Assembly (NCBI GenBank): GCA_030770535.1
Contig: JASVEC010000003.1
Span: 1,054,001-1,118,000, forward strand
From: Batkoa obscura
Lineage: Eukaryota; Entomophthoromycota; Entomophthoromycetes; Entomophthorales; Batkoaceae
DNA: 64,000 nucleotides
Reading direction: 5' to 3'
A program made the position numbers and the translations under genes. The notes below the pieces were generated by a model. The model worked only from the letters and a program-made list of their open reading frames with translations. It had not been told where the DNA came from and searched no databases. This document shows, piece by piece, positions 1 through 11,871 of the stretch; within the stretch, counting starts at the first letter, position 1; each line of letters starts with the position of its first letter.

Positions 1-309
1 GTAAATGTTAACAAAAAGCAATATTCAAGTACTTTTGTTCATACACTAAAACAGGGATATATTATAGGGTGTTTCTGTAATGCATCACTAAAAGAAATAA
101 TATCTACTCACAATGGCAGTGACTTATGTTGTTACCAATTTCATTCTACTGCAATATACTCCACTATATATAGTATCAGAGGTACTTCAATCAAATATAA
201 TTTAGGTAGTCAGCATTTCCTTTATCGTCGTGTTAATGAACTTAGACTTGGTTTGGAATGTAATTATGTCCAGGAAACCCCTCCTAGTTATTTAAATAAC
301 TTTGTTTAA
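1..309 (+). CDS. C-terminal part of a SPRY-domain protein (partial, enters from the left edge)
   Basis: The first reading frame is open from base 1 to a TAA at 307-309 and encodes 102 residues. It matches, residue by residue along its length, the last exon of the two SPRY genes at 27.1 and 32.1 kb: shared stretches include TFVHTLKQG, the IIGCF core, YQFHSTAIY, the KYNLG turn and the final LGLECNY..PPSY. It is a diverged paralog, not part of the recent homogenisation that made the other two identical. SPRY domains are beta-sandwich protein-binding modules; the partner is unknown. The upstream exon lies outside the window, so the start, membrane anchor and intactness cannot be judged. The open frame with conserved core residues suggests a functional gene or a young relic. 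Confidence 0.75.
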   Translation, partial: VNVNKKQYSSTFVHTLKQGYIIGCFCNASLKEIISTHNGSDLCCYQFHSTAIYSTIYSIRGTSIKYNLGSQHFLYRRVNELRLGLECNYVQETPPSYLNNFV

Positions 310-769
310 ATTGGCAACATCATCTTTAATATTTTACTAATCGAAATAAAATAATTAGTTTGAACTTTGTGCTTTTTATTTGCTACTTAATATGATGATA
401 AAGTAATGGAAAATATGTATGACTACTAATTAAAAAATAAAACCGGTTAGATAGCTATATCTTTTATTTTTTAATTACATTTGAAATCCAAAATTTATAC
501 AATGTAATATTCCATTTCATTTTTTAAATAAATATCAAACAACAAATTTTCAAATAATAATATCAGTATTAATGATGTAGGAATATTTTTTCAGTCTTTC
601 CAGCTTTATCCAATATAAACTTTGGTAAATTAAAATTCGGTTAAGATTGACAATAAAGTTTCCAGCTCGATTTGGGTTCCTGCAAAATCTGCATAAAATG
701 TCTTTTTTTATTTAACCATTTTGTCCATTTTATGCACTATAAAATTTAAAAAATATCATAATTAAATAC
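310..769. other. AT-rich intergenic stretch
   Basis: This lies between the SPRY gene tail and a solo LTR. I see no coding frame with family resemblance and no RNA gene. The first 100 bases are the likely 3' UTR and terminator of the SPRY gene. Confidence 0.5.
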
Positions 770-1232
770 TGTGAAATATTGCTTTATCAGCTCTCGAATT
801 GATTATAACACAACAATCACTTAAGTTGTTGTGTTCTCAAGTTCAAGCACAATCAAATCAGAGACCCTTATTTTGATTCACTGCGAGAATTTCTAACTTC
901 ATATTGCAAAGGGTATTATCTTCTCGTTTTAATATCCATACTTATTGGAGTATAAAAGAGATTCTTCAACATGATAACTCGAGGCTTTTTAATTGAATTA
1001 TTCCCCACTATTGTACCATTAATAAAGCCACTAAGTCTTTCTAATAACATCTCACGTAGATTTTACAGTAGTATCTTCTATTATATTTGTTTTACATAGT
1101 TCGTAACCTATTATGTATTATTCTTATTTATTTAAGTCTATCTTAGTTATATAAACTAAGACCATTCGACTCAAGGCAAGTTAATCAACCAAGAACTGCT
1201 TTTAACCCTACCACTGAGTACCAACTTTCACA
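770..1232 (-). mobile_element. Solo LTR of an LTR retrotransposon (about 463 bp, fossil)
   Basis: The block begins TGTGAAA and ends TTTCACA, the TG..CA ends and short inverted repeats expected of an LTR. It is the reverse-strand counterpart of blocks at 46.5 and 60.4 kb and a longer relative of those at 31.3 and 47.7 kb. There is no internal gag/pol sequence next to it, so it is a solo LTR left by recombination. The immediate flanks no longer show an obvious target duplication, suggesting an old insertion. The superfamily (copia or gypsy) cannot be told from the LTR alone. Confidence 0.75.
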
Positions 1233-1300
1233 ATCATTTTTAAACAATTGTATCAATTTTTGCTTATATTAAATTTGAAACTTTTATATCTATTAAAAAA

Positions 1301-1403
1301 TATGGGGGTGTCTTTTTTGGGTTCATCACTTTTTCCATCTTTTAAGTGCTATTTGAGTGGAAAGATTGTTAGTAAAATTCTTAAACAAAAAAACATCCCC
1401 ATA
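1301..1403 (+). mobile_element. MITE, about 103 bp, TATGGGGG/CCCCATA ends
   Basis: One of about twelve copies of a short non-autonomous DNA element in this window. It starts TATGGGGGTGT, has the central AAGTGCT variant of the family's AAGCGCT core, then the conserved TTAGTAAAATTCTTAAAC block, and ends ACATCCCCATA. It lies immediately beside a remnant of the larger related transposon (1404-1495). Confidence 0.85.
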
Positions 1404-1495
1404 TATATGTTTTTCCTTATTATATTTAAATTTTTAAAAATTCTGTTTTAAAGTTTAATTAAAAGCTTGTATTTTGCTTTTATTTTAATAAAAAA
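1404..1495 (-). mobile_element. Fragment of the larger DNA transposon
   Basis: About 90 bases resemble the segment just upstream of the transposase N-terminus in the copies at 29, 45 and 59 kb: a TTCCTTATTATATT stretch, then AAAGCTTG or AAAGCCTGC and a TTTTATTTT run. It most resembles the decayed third copy near 61.65-61.74 kb. A MITE adjoins it at 1301-1403. Confidence 0.5.
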
Positions 1496-1898
1496 ACAAT
1501 CTTAATTATTTTAATTATAGTTACTAATTTCAGAATAAAAATATAACTAAAAAAATATTAACAAGTACTATAAAAGATTTTTGTTTAATTTTATTAATAA
1601 AGTAGGAATTAAACTATAAAATAATAATACTTAAGTTTATAATATATATATATAATGGTAATAATAAAATACTAAATCCTGATATAGATTAATATTATAC
1701 ATTTTAAACTATTAAATATATAAATTTATCTACTTTTTAAACTATTTAGTTTTTTGATTTTATATTAATTTATATTAAATTTATTATAATACAAAATCAC
1801 ATCCCCGTATGCTAAATAATATTTATAATATAATATTAAAATATAGTATATATATTTATAATAGCTATTTTAATTATTTTTAGTTACTTTTAAGATTA
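1496..1898. other. Very AT-rich intergenic stretch
   Basis: More than 80% A+T with TA-rich runs (for example near 1640-1660). I see no gene, RNA or repeat homology here. Confidence 0.5.
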
Positions 1899-2117
1899 TA
1901 TGGTGATGTTTTTTTTGGTCTCTATTTTTTTCATTTTTTAAGCGCTACTTGAGCGGAAAGATTGTTAGTAAAACTATTAAGCAGAAAAATTATTAAACAA
2001 AAAATACATCCCCATATGAGTGTTTTTTTTGGCTTCATCACTTTTTCCATCTTTTAAGCGCTATTTAAGTGAAAAAAGTGTTAGTAAAATTCTTGAACAT
2101 AAAAAAACATCCACATA
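1899..2117 (+). mobile_element. Two MITEs in tandem sharing one end
   Basis: The first copy spans 1899-2016 (118 bp, lengthened by a local duplication near its right end) and the second 2015-2117 (103 bp). Both are in the same orientation. The right terminal CCCCATA of the first overlaps the left terminal TATGAG of the second, as expected if one inserted at the TA dinucleotide flanking the other. Confidence 0.8.
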
Positions 2118-3807
2118 TTTTATTAACTTTTTTAATAAATTTTTATAATTTAACTTAAATTTATTTGGTTATAAAACATTATTAATAAATACTCTTAATT
2201 TTAGCCTAATTTAAAAAAAAAATTGTTCTTAAATATCTGAATCAATTGAAATACAGCTGCTACGGCTTTATTATGATCTTATTAGCCATAATTTTTAAAG
2301 CTGGCTATATTTTGATTAGTTTTCTAAAGCTTGACCCCTGGATTATAACTTGATTTTAGTTAAATCTTTTTCTTGAATAAATAGTTTAACAGGTCGCTAT
2401 AGAGTCACAACAGCTACACCCTTGCTTTTTGCCCTGAAAAACTAGTGGGTTGGAATTAACAGTGGATTTAAAGTTTTTAAGCTTAAGAATATTAAATATC
2501 AAACATAATAGGCTATAAAATCAATGCTAATAGTTTGAACAAATATAACCAAGTAAATGACTTACTATCATCTCATCTGTGAGCTTAGGAACATTTGAAA
2601 GTTAAGAGCCTTAGAAGTTACTACTTTTCTGAGAAAAAAGCCAGATCATTTGAGATTTTCTCCTGCTTCTAATCTAATAAAACCAAGGGATTTTAGGTTA
2701 ATAGTATGGTTGTTGCAATTCTATTGTGACTCGAGTAACTATTTATTTAAGAACAAAATTTTGCTAAATATAGGCTAGGATTCATAAATCAGGGATAAAA
2801 AAAACTAAACAAATAAATAGCTGGCTCTAAAAGCATCGCAAATTATATCGCAATAGAATTGCAGCAGCTGCAAAATAGCCTTAATTTCGGAGTTTTATTT
2901 ATTCAATACCTTGATATTACTAAGATATCAACAATGGTATATTTATTATACTATCATCTATTGAAATCATCAATAGACATAAAGCATAAAATAATAGCAT
3001 GTAGTAACAATTTACTTGTATGGTAAACTACAAGTTAATATTGTCAATATGTTACTTATATTATTAATCCATATCGTCTTTATTTGATTTTTCAAATCAA
3101 AACTAATTCAGATGACTTGAAAGTGCAAAGTCATTTGTAATTCTTAAATTAAACTTCATTGTTCAAAAGTGATGTCATGGGCGGCTTATTGAAAACTCAA
3201 GCTCAATTTTTTTGATATTTAGTGTCAAAAAAATACGATCAATAATAAATAACAGAAGAAAAAGAAAAAAAGAAGTAACATTATCCATTCTAATCTTTAA
3301 AATTCGTGTCAAATTAATAAAACATGCAACTTCATTTTAAATAACAAATTGGAGATTGATGGTCATAAATTGCAACCATTTTATTTTTATAAAGTTATAA
3401 TTCCGCTCATTATGCCTCAACAGATTTAAAAATAGAAAACTTTGTTAAATGTTTTTTTAAAATGTGGGTTCAAAGCTAAATTGTATTTTAAATAAGGCAA
3501 TTTAATGACCTCACTCATCAAACTTCAAATCCAAATTAATTTTACCTCAAGAGAAAAATGAATTAATTTAGTAAAGATTTTGGATTTATGATGTTAACTA
3601 CATTTCTTAGATGAATAAAAGATGAAATTCAAACTTTGAATTGCAACATTTATTCGATTTTTTGTAGGTAAATTAAAATTGTTACAAAATTTTTAAACAG
3701 CAGTTGAATATGATTAATAATATAAAAAAACATAAACAAAGTATAAATAAAAAAGGGGATCCTTAATTTATTCATTTACTTTTTGATCTTTTTTTATATA
3801 ATATAAA
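2118..3807. other. Intergenic region upstream of the OPT transporter
   Basis: No open frame with protein-family resemblance and no element of the MITE, LTR or transposon families. The segment 2220-2900 is slightly less AT-rich than its surroundings but I recognise nothing in it. The last 100 bases before 3808 are a presumed promoter with a TATATAATATAAAATG run at the start codon. Confidence 0.5.
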
Positions 3808-6104
3808 ATGGCAGCAAAATTAGATTATACCAATATGAGTGAAACTTCGCCTTTAGCTTCCAATACTAATAACATTTCTTTATACTCAAGTTCTTCCGAT
3901 TCAGCTTCAATAATATCAACTTCATCGAAAGATAGAGATAACAATGAAGAGTTCATACCGCCATTATCTTATGAACAAGCTATATTACCCGATATAACAG
4001 TAAGTTTTATTAATTTTATAATATCTATTATTTAAACTAATCTATTAAGTTGCGAGGTATTTTATTAGGCTTAACAATAGGCAGTTTACTCTCTTTTACA
4101 AATATGTATTTTGGATTACAAACGGGATGGATAAGTATGATGAGTTTGCAGGCCTCTTTAATAGGCTATGCTATAGCCAAATCATTAGCTTGGTATGGTA
4201 AAAATTATCCACTTAATTTAGAGATAGAATCCCAAAGTACAATTAATGACTATAAATGGTATGATTTAACTATACCTTTTGGAATTAAAGAAAATGTATT
4301 TATACAAACATGTGCAGTAGCCACAGCCACCATGCCATTAGCTGGTGGATTTGTAGGAATTATACCAGCTTTAGGTATGTTAAGTCCAGAAGATAGACCC
4401 AATCATGGAATTAGTTCAGGGTTGGTTTTAAATACTTATCAACTCTTATTATGGGGATTAGGTATCGCTTTTTTTGGGGTATTTTTTGCTGTACCTTTAA
4501 GAAAACAAGTAATTTTAAAAGAAAAATTAAAATTTCCTTCTGGTACTGCAACCGCTCAAATGATTCAATTATTACATAAACCAATCGAAAAAAATTTAGA
4601 GGAAGATGAGTTATCTCAAGATACTATTTATGAACAGATAGAAAATAAGGATGAAGAGAGTAATAACAATAGCAATACAAGTTCACCATTTAGTAATGAA
4701 ACAGCTCAACAATGGAAAGCATTATTAGCAACATTTTCATTATCTTCAATAACAACCCTACTTACCACTCTTTATCCTGAATATTCTATATGGCCAATCT
4801 TTAATATCATCAATTCGGATGCCGTTAAATGGAATTGGTATATTACTCCAGCCTTAAGTTATATGGGACAAGGTATAATTATGGGTTTACCAACTACTTT
4901 ATCGATGTTGTTAGGTTCTATTATTGGTTGGGGTATCTTATCGCCAATATCATTTTATATGGGATGGGCAAAAGGGGAAGTTAATGATTGGAAGGATGGT
5001 GCTAGAGGATGGATACTTTGGATTTCATTAGCTGTTATGATTTCTGAATCCATTGTTTCTCTTTCTTTAATTACCTTTAAAGAAATTAAAACACAATACT
5101 CAAATTATATAAATGGGAAAAATCAACATGATGTTTATGAAAAAGAAGTGATCCCCTCTTGGGCTTTATATTCTGGTTTATTTTTAAGTGCCATTGGTTG
5201 CATTATGTCCATATCTATTGTATTTGATGAAATACCTTTATATTCTATTATTATTTCATTATTCTTAGGTTGTATATTATCAATCTTAGCTGTTAGAGCC
5301 TTAGGAGAAACAGATTTAAATCCAGTATCTGGTATTGGTAAAGTATCCCAAGTAATATTTGGAGCCTTATTACCAGGCAATTTAGTAGGAAATTTAGTAG
5401 CTGGTGGAGTAGCAGAAGCTGGTGCAATGCAAGCTGGTGATATGATGCAAGATTTAAAAACAGGGCATTTATTGAATGCTAGTCCAAGAGCCCAATTTTA
5501 TGGTCAATTATTAGGCTCTTTAGTATCTGTATTTATTTCCGTTTTCGCTTATCAATTATTCACCTCTACTTATACTATACCAGGCCCTGAATTTCAAGTA
5601 CCAACTGCTCAAATTTGGTTAGATATGGCTAAATTAGTTAATGGCCATCCCTTACCTCCTTATTCTGCAACATTTTCGATTGTGTTTGCTATTATATTTA
5701 CAATTATTCCAATTGTTAAATTTTTATATCCAAATACCAGACCAGTTCAATATTTACCTTCAGGTATTGCTTTTGCAATTGGTATTTATAATCCCCCCAA
5801 TTTTACATTACCTAGAGTGTTAGGTGCTTTAATTTGTGAAGCTTATTTAAAGGGTTGGTTTACAAGTTATCTTATTTCTCCTATTAGACAATTGATTGAA
5901 AAATATAAAGCAAGGAGATCACCGGATATGGTACCTTGTCAAATTTATAATCAAAGAAGAGCTAGTTTTTATCCAAGTATAAAAGAAGAGCAATATTCGA
6001 GTAATTTTCATAAGGTATTGTTTACCGTGATTGCATCTGGTTTGGTTTTAGGGGAAGGTACAATGGCGGTTAGTATACTTATTGCGAAAGTGTTTACCAA
6101 GTAG
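3808..6104 (+). CDS. OPT-family (YSL-type) oligopeptide/metal-chelate transporter, 2 exons
   Basis: Exons 3808-3999 and 4050-6104 join across a 50-bp intron (GTAAGT..TTAAG, TAAACTAAT branch) to give 747 residues. A hydrophilic, Ser-rich N-terminus of about 55 residues precedes a protein of some 14 hydrophobic segments. Family signatures are the FTNMYFGLQTGW loop just after the splice junction, FPSGTATAQMI, and the NLVAGGVAEAGAMQAGDMM block with ASPRAQFYGQ near residue 520. These place it in the YSL-like branch of OPT proteins (yeast YGL114W, plant Yellow Stripe), which move peptides or metal-chelates with protons across membranes. The substrate cannot be read from sequence. A charged Glu/Asn-rich loop (about residues 245-280) sits between membrane segments. 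It appears intact and single-copy. Confidence 0.9.
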
Positions 6105-6659
6105 AAAAGGAGGGTTCAATTAGGAGGGGTGTTTTATATGACTAGATAGGTAGTTGGTTATGTATAAACGATTTTATGTTAGATTGTAAATAAAAGTGTT
6201 TCAATTTTATTATTTGTATTTATTATATTATTATTTAAGTTTATTATATATATTTAGCTGCATTTATTTTCTAATATTTATATTAGTTATTGATATAATT
6301 TATAAAGAAATAACACATAACATTTTATTAAAGTATTCATTGTAAATTATAAAGTAGTAAAATAAGATAATAGTATCAAGATATAATAAGCTTTATTAAG
6401 CAGTAAATTTATTAATTATCAATCCAACCATAAGCATACTAATCCCAAAAACAAACCCGCTTTAAAAAGTGATAAAAATTGAATGCTTCCATATCCACTA
6501 AGTAAAAAAACGCGTCAACATTCATAAACCAATAAAATCAGTGCTTTCTTCCACAAACCACCAATCACTTAATAGTAAGTCAATAAAGTCCATAGTGAAA
6601 ACACTTCAAACATTAGCAACAAGAGCAATTCATTTTTATTCCAAAACAGAAGCCAAAAA
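6105..6659. other. Intergenic region between OPT gene and zinc-finger gene
   Basis: 555 bp holding the transporter 3' UTR and the promoter of the next gene. The first half is very AT-rich; 6420-6659 is more mixed and probably the promoter. No further feature seen. Confidence 0.5.
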
Positions 6660-7622
6660 ATGAGTCGATTCTACCCCAAAGGTGAACGTAAGCAATACAT
6701 TTGCGGCTGGCGCTCATGCAATACAGGCTTTGATCAACTCAGTCACCTCGTCCATCATTTATCCGAAGATCATGTAGGTTTTAAAAAAGAAGAATATGTT
6801 TGTCAATGGGAAGGTTGTGCCCGGTTTGGTAAAATACAAGCTTCTCGATTTTCCTTGATTTCCCATCTTCGTTCGCACACAGGGGAAAAACCATATCCAT
6901 GTACATTTCCTAATTGTAATAGAGATTTTACGAGATCCGACTCGTTGGCTAAACATGTCAAGTCACATCATCCAGGCTATGAAGATATTCAACAAAAGAA
7001 ACAACTGTTAGGGAGAACAATACCACAAGTGGTAGGGAGTAATAGAAGCGGAGGACAAATTAATACACAGAGACCATCGCCTTTAACTCAAAGTAATATG
7101 TCAAGGAGTATGGGTATGGATAATATGGGATATGGTGGTAGTGGTAGTAGAATGATGGCTAATGATCCAAGGTATTTTCAAGCAAATCAACTTGGAAGAG
7201 GTGATAGTAATGTCAACAGTTATTCACAACAAGCGGTACAAAGTTATTCTAGACAAGGGATGACGCAAGGACAGAAAGGTAATGAATTTGGGAATAATAA
7301 TGATAGTATGAGAAGTGGTAAAATAGCTTCTGCAATCACCTCAGGATCAGGAGAAAAGATTCAAAAAGAATTAAACTATGAAGAAAATTGCATGATTGTT
7401 AGTGAATGTATTGAGTTTTTAAATGATGAAATTGAGGGTTATAAGGAGCAGATTGAAAATAAGAAAAACAGGATTCAACAGTTGAAATTGCAGAATTATT
7501 TAACGTTAGAAAAATTGATTAAGATGAAGGAAAAGAGAAGGACTTTAAAGTTAAAGCTTAAAATGAAAAACAAATTGAATATGGATGTCAAAAAAAATAA
7601 AACTAAAAAAAGAAAGTCATAG
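6660..7622 (+). CDS. C2H2 zinc-finger protein with three fingers and a C-terminal coiled coil
   Basis: A single exon encodes 320 residues. Three C2H2 fingers lie at the N-terminus: C15/C20/H33/H38 (the YICGW..C type with a DHVG ending), C48/C53/H69/H73, and C81/C86/H99/H103, with the HTGEKPY linker between fingers two and three and FTRSDSLAKH in the third. Residues 110-235 are low-complexity, rich in Gly, Ser, Asn, Gln and Met. About 240-310 is a charged, heptad-like helix very rich in Lys and Glu, probably a coiled coil with nuclear-localisation basic runs. The finger layout recalls fungal GLI/YY1-like proteins such as the INO80-associated Iec1 group, but I cannot confirm that by eye. Role inferred: nuclear DNA-binding regulator. 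Confidence 0.8.
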   Translation: MSRFYPKGERKQYICGWRSCNTGFDQLSHLVHHLSEDHVGFKKEEYVCQWEGCARFGKIQASRFSLISHLRSHTGEKPYPCTFPNCNRDFTRSDSLAKHVKSHHPGYEDIQQKKQLLGRTIPQVVGSNRSGGQINTQRPSPLTQSNMSRSMGMDNMGYGGSGSRMMANDPRYFQANQLGRGDSNVNSYSQQAVQSYSRQGMTQGQKGNEFGNNNDSMRSGKIASAITSGSGEKIQKELNYEENCMIVSECIEFLNDEIEGYKEQIENKKNRIQQLKLQNYLTLEKLIKMKEKRRTLKLKLKMKNKLNMDVKKNKTKKRKS

Positions 7623-8006
7623 GTAAACTATGAAGATTATTTATTTTTTTATTTTTTCGGATATATACTCTGCTCTTCCATTAGCTCGCCTCATCTCTTC
7701 ATTAAATTTCATTTTTTTATATATTAAAATTTGGATTATTTTTTTTCATATTATATTTTTGGTTGTTTTTTATCTCTAAGTTTTGCTCTATTATCAACTC
7801 ATAAGTGTTGTAACTAAGTGGTAAGATAAAAAATAGACGAATTTTATTGGCTTAATTCGAGCTTACTTTGTTTCTAGCCAATGAAATAGACCACTCAACA
7901 ACCTCTAGCGTAAACTTAACATACATAAAAATAAGCATATAAAAACGTCAATCCAAGCCATCAAACTTCAAATTCGAATGCTGTCAATCTCAATCCAATA
8001 TTTAAA
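7623..8006. other. Intergenic region
   Basis: 384 bp between the zinc-finger gene and SCAP; 3' UTR and promoter only. Nothing else seen. Confidence 0.5.
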
Positions 8007-11000
8007 ATGAGTCTACGTAACACAATATCCTCTCTATTCTACCATCATGGTAAAGTATGCTCCAATCACCCGTTACGTATCTTGAGTTTAGCTTTTACAT
8101 GGATTAATATATTAACCTTCTTCGCCATCTATTCGTTTTATTTTGGTACTAAACCCGATTATCAATTTTTTGAAAATAATTTGATGAGTTATAATGAGAT
8201 TATTATTAATGAGGAATATCAGTTAAAATATCAATTAGTAGAAATTCGATTTGAGAATGATGTTAAAGAGATGATGAATGGTCCAAGTTTGGAGTATTTT
8301 ATGAAAGTCAACGAAAAATTGGAGACTGTGGCAATCAAAGTGAAAGAAGAGGATGGAGAAAAAGAATATCACTTTGAAGATATTTGTTTTAAACCGGAGG
8401 GATACGCGAGGTGTTTTATGTTTAATCCAATCCATTATTTTGTTCAAAATCATACTTTATGGAAAAAATATCAAAAAGAATTACAAATATCATTAATAGA
8501 AAATAGAGAAAAACAGAAGGATTTAAAATTACCATTATGGGCTATATTTAATAATGTTAAATATCAAGGGGAAGAAGTAGTTGGTATGGAAAATTTAGTA
8601 CTTACGCTGTTCCTTAATAACAAAGAAAACAGTGTAAAGATATGGAAATTGATATGGGAAAAGCTAAAAGTGGAAATAGAAAAAATAGAGGTAAAGGATG
8701 GTAGTTTAATAAGTATAAAGAATTCTAATGAAGAAAACAAAATTCATTATTTTCAAGTAAGCTGTTTATTTATCAATTAGTAGTTAAAACTTATTATTAT
8801 ACTTAGTTTATAAACCATAAAATGTTAATCTCGGCGGAAACTATGTTTATGGCATTAGGATATATTGTAGTGGTATTGTATTTATTTTTTTCAATAAGTA
8901 AATTTAAACTCGTAAAATCGAAATTTTGGTTGGGGTTTGCAGCTTTATTTTTATTAAATGTTTCGTTATTAATGAGTTTTGGTAATTTAATATATACTAA
9001 TATTTGTATTTAAGATTTAAGATTTATTTTAGGTACTTGTTATTTATTAAATATCAAACTCAATTTATTACCTTATGAAATATTACCCTTTTTAATTATT
9101 GCTATTGGTGCTGAAAATTTATTAAAGATAACAAATTCAGTAGTCTCAACAAGTATTGATCTACCCGTAAGAGAAAGAATAGGAATTGGATTAAAGGATT
9201 GTGGATATAATGTAACGTTACATTTAGGTGTAGAACTAACAATCTTAATATGTTCTGCTTTAAGTAGTAATGAAGCATTAAGTGAATTTGGTATATTTGC
9301 TAGTTTAGCATTAATTATTGATTATTTATTACAAATGACTTTTTTTATTTCAGTACTTTCAATTGATATTAGAAGATTAGAATTATCGGATTTAAATGAT
9401 AATCAAATTATTAATTCAAATATTAATAATATTCAAAATGATGAAAATTTAATGTTAGTTACTATTTGGGAAAAAATGATGTTTAAATTTAATAAATTAA
9501 AAGAATATCCTTTTTTTAAAGTTGTTATGGTAAGTATTTATATTATAAAATAATAACAATAGTAATAATAATTAATATGTTTTTGTTAATATAGATATTT
9601 TTAACAATGGGAATCATTTATTTGTTATTTAATAATTTACAAAGTTATCCAACAATATTAAAAAAAAAGGGCCAATTAAATTTTAACAATGAAGAATTAA
9701 ACGAAACTATTTGGAAATTAATTAATCCCAATAAAAAAGATATTTATATTGAATTTTTACCAAGTTATTTGATTCAATTAAAATATCTGGGAGAGAATTT
9801 TATTAATATAAAGAATAAGGAGAATAGCGTAAGTATTAATAGTAATAAGGAAAATGAAATAATGAATAAAATTAAAGAGACAATTAAATATCAACTAAAT
9901 AATATAAAAACATTACATTGGTTTAAAGTAACTATTGTATTATTAGTAGTTATCTGTTTTTGCTATTATTTTAATTATTTAAATCAACAAGGAAAAATAT
10001 CTAATGAAGTATATAACAACAGTAATGAATCAATAGAATTAAATCAACAGGAACAAATGAAAATAAAGTCAATATTTCAATTTAGCTATTCGGATATTAA
10101 ATTAATTTATGTAAGTGAAAGGATGGAGAGGATATTAATTTATACGTATCAAAATGAAGTAATGTTATGGGATTATTTAAATAATGAATTATTAATTAAT
10201 ATCCAAGTTAAAGATATTATTCACATATTATTAAGTGAACAACAAGAGATAATTTTAATCGATAATAATAGTACATTATATGTACAAAAAAAAGAAAAGG
10301 AATATAGAAAATTTGAGTTAAAATTTCAATTTATGAGTTATAAAGTTAAGAAAGTCCAATGTTTTAAAAATTTATTAATGATTTTAAACGAAGCTATGGA
10401 ATTTATTGTATTTGATTTAAGTAATGAAGATATTATCTGGAAATTAAGTTTACATTATCAAATAACTATGTTTCAATTAGTTAATAATAATACTTATTTG
10501 GCTTGTATGGATGGTAGTATATTGACTATTGAATTGGAAGATAAAGAGTTTAAGGTTACTAAATTGAATTATGCCAATATTGAGAATAATAAATTAATTA
10601 ATACAGAAGCAATTAAATTAATGAAAATTAAAGAAATTAATAAGAATGAATTAATAATAACAATAATTAATAAATTCAATCAAATGTTTATTTATTACTA
10701 TGACAAAAAGAAAAGTAACTTAAAAGTAATCCAATTAATTAATTTTAACTCAGAAGATAAAATTATACAATTAAACATATCAATTAAAAATCAATTAGTT
10801 TTAATTTATAAAAGTACAGTTGTTAAGGCGGAATTATGGATTATTAATAGAAATAATAAAAATAAAAACAATTTAATTTACAATGATGACATAGAGGAAG
10901 AAAATGAACATAATAATATTAATAATAAAAATAATCTTCGAAAAATAAATATAAATAATAATGGTTGTAAATTTACTTATTTTAATCAACAAAAGGAATT

Positions 11001-11319
11001 AATTTATTGTAATTTTAATGAGGAAAATAATCAATGGGAATTAATTCAGTTAGATATGAAATTGAATCATAATATTATTTATACGTTAAATAATAATAAC
11101 AAAGATAATATAGAATCAAACATTAATTTAATAAGTAAGTTAATAATATATATTTATAATATTTATGATATTTATATAATAATAATAATTTTAATAGATA
11201 CTAAATATAAGATATATCCTCCGCTAATGTATAATGATATTTTATTACCCCTTATAACAACTCCTATCGCCACCTTTATAGTTATAGGGAATTATATTTA
11301 TTTAATAGAAAAAAAATAA
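8007..11319 (+). CDS. SCP1: SREBP cleavage-activating protein (SCAP/Scp1), 4 exons
   Basis: Exons 8007-8756, 8807-8981, 9033-9529 and 9595-11319 join in frame to 1048 residues, close to fission-yeast Scp1. Membrane segment 1 is at about residues 25-47, followed by a large lumenal loop. The sterol-sensing domain follows (about 255-430): a LYLFFSISKFKLVKSK segment, LPFLIIAIGAENLL, SVVSTSIDLPVRERI, and SALSSNEALSEFG, all in the order of animal SCAP. It ends in FFISVLSIDIRRLELSDL; LELSDL stands where mammalian SCAP has its COPII-binding MELADL. Two further membrane segments lie near the start of exon 4, and the Asn/Ile-rich C-terminal part occupies the place of the SREBP-binding WD40 domain, though repeats are hardly recognisable. 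Known role: ER membrane escort that brings SREBP to Golgi proteases when sterol or oxygen is low. Confidence 0.9.
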
Positions 11320-11363
11320 AAAATACTCCAACTCTAAATTTAAATTCAGATTTAAATTCCATC

Positions 11364-11666
11364 TCAATGATTATTGTTATTATTATTATTATTTACTCCG
11401 CCATCAATATCTAATTTAAAGGCATTTTGATCTAGTATGGTTTGTACTTCATAATGAATATATTTTAATTTGGATTCATTAACAAAGAGAGTTTCGGAAT
11501 CTAAATCTTCAAGAATGATGTCACCACCTCGGTCTAAACTTAAAATGATTTCTTTTACTGCAGCATCACTGAAGAGAAATACAAGAGATTAGTAAGAGCT
11601 TTAGGGTTAATAGGTAGGTTGAACTTACCATGTTATTATGACTCCACTAAGTACTTGAATTCCCAT
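11364..11666 (-). CDS. TFB5: TFIIH subunit Tfb5/TTDA, 2 exons
   Basis: Reading leftwards, exon 1 is 11666-11629 and exon 2 is 11568-11364, joined over a 60-bp intron (GTAAGT..TTCAG). The 80-residue product starts MGIQVLSGVIITCDAAVK, matching the start of human GTF2H5 and yeast Tfb5 (V.KG.L..CD...K), and continues with IILEDLD, the LFVNESKL strand, and LDQNAF, which is the GTF2H5 LMDQNAF motif. An Asn-rich tail follows, encoded by AAT repeats. Tfb5 stabilises the TFIIH core by pairing with Tfb2, in transcription initiation and nucleotide-excision repair. It is too short to be obvious as an ORF. Its stop is only 44 bp from that of the convergent SCAP gene, and its start faces that of the Dus4 gene. 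Confidence 0.88.
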
Positions 11667-11871
11667 GATTTTAAGATTGGATGAATTGAATTGAAAATAA
11701 AAATAAACTTAATAAAAAATAAACCTTCAAAATTTAAAACTGTACTCAAAAATCTAAGCAAAGTTTAATACATTCAACTTTAAACCAATAATAATCCATT
11801 TCTTTTTTAAATTAATTTACTTAATATATTCAACCTCTCAACTTTCGCCCATTGACTAATATTTCTAACAA
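11667..11871. promoter_or_regulatory. Shared divergent promoter of TFB5 and DUS4
   Basis: Only 205 bp separate the two start codons (11666 on the minus strand, 11872 on the plus strand), so both genes must be transcribed from this AT-rich interval. No single TATA element is clear among the many A/T runs. Confidence 0.6.
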
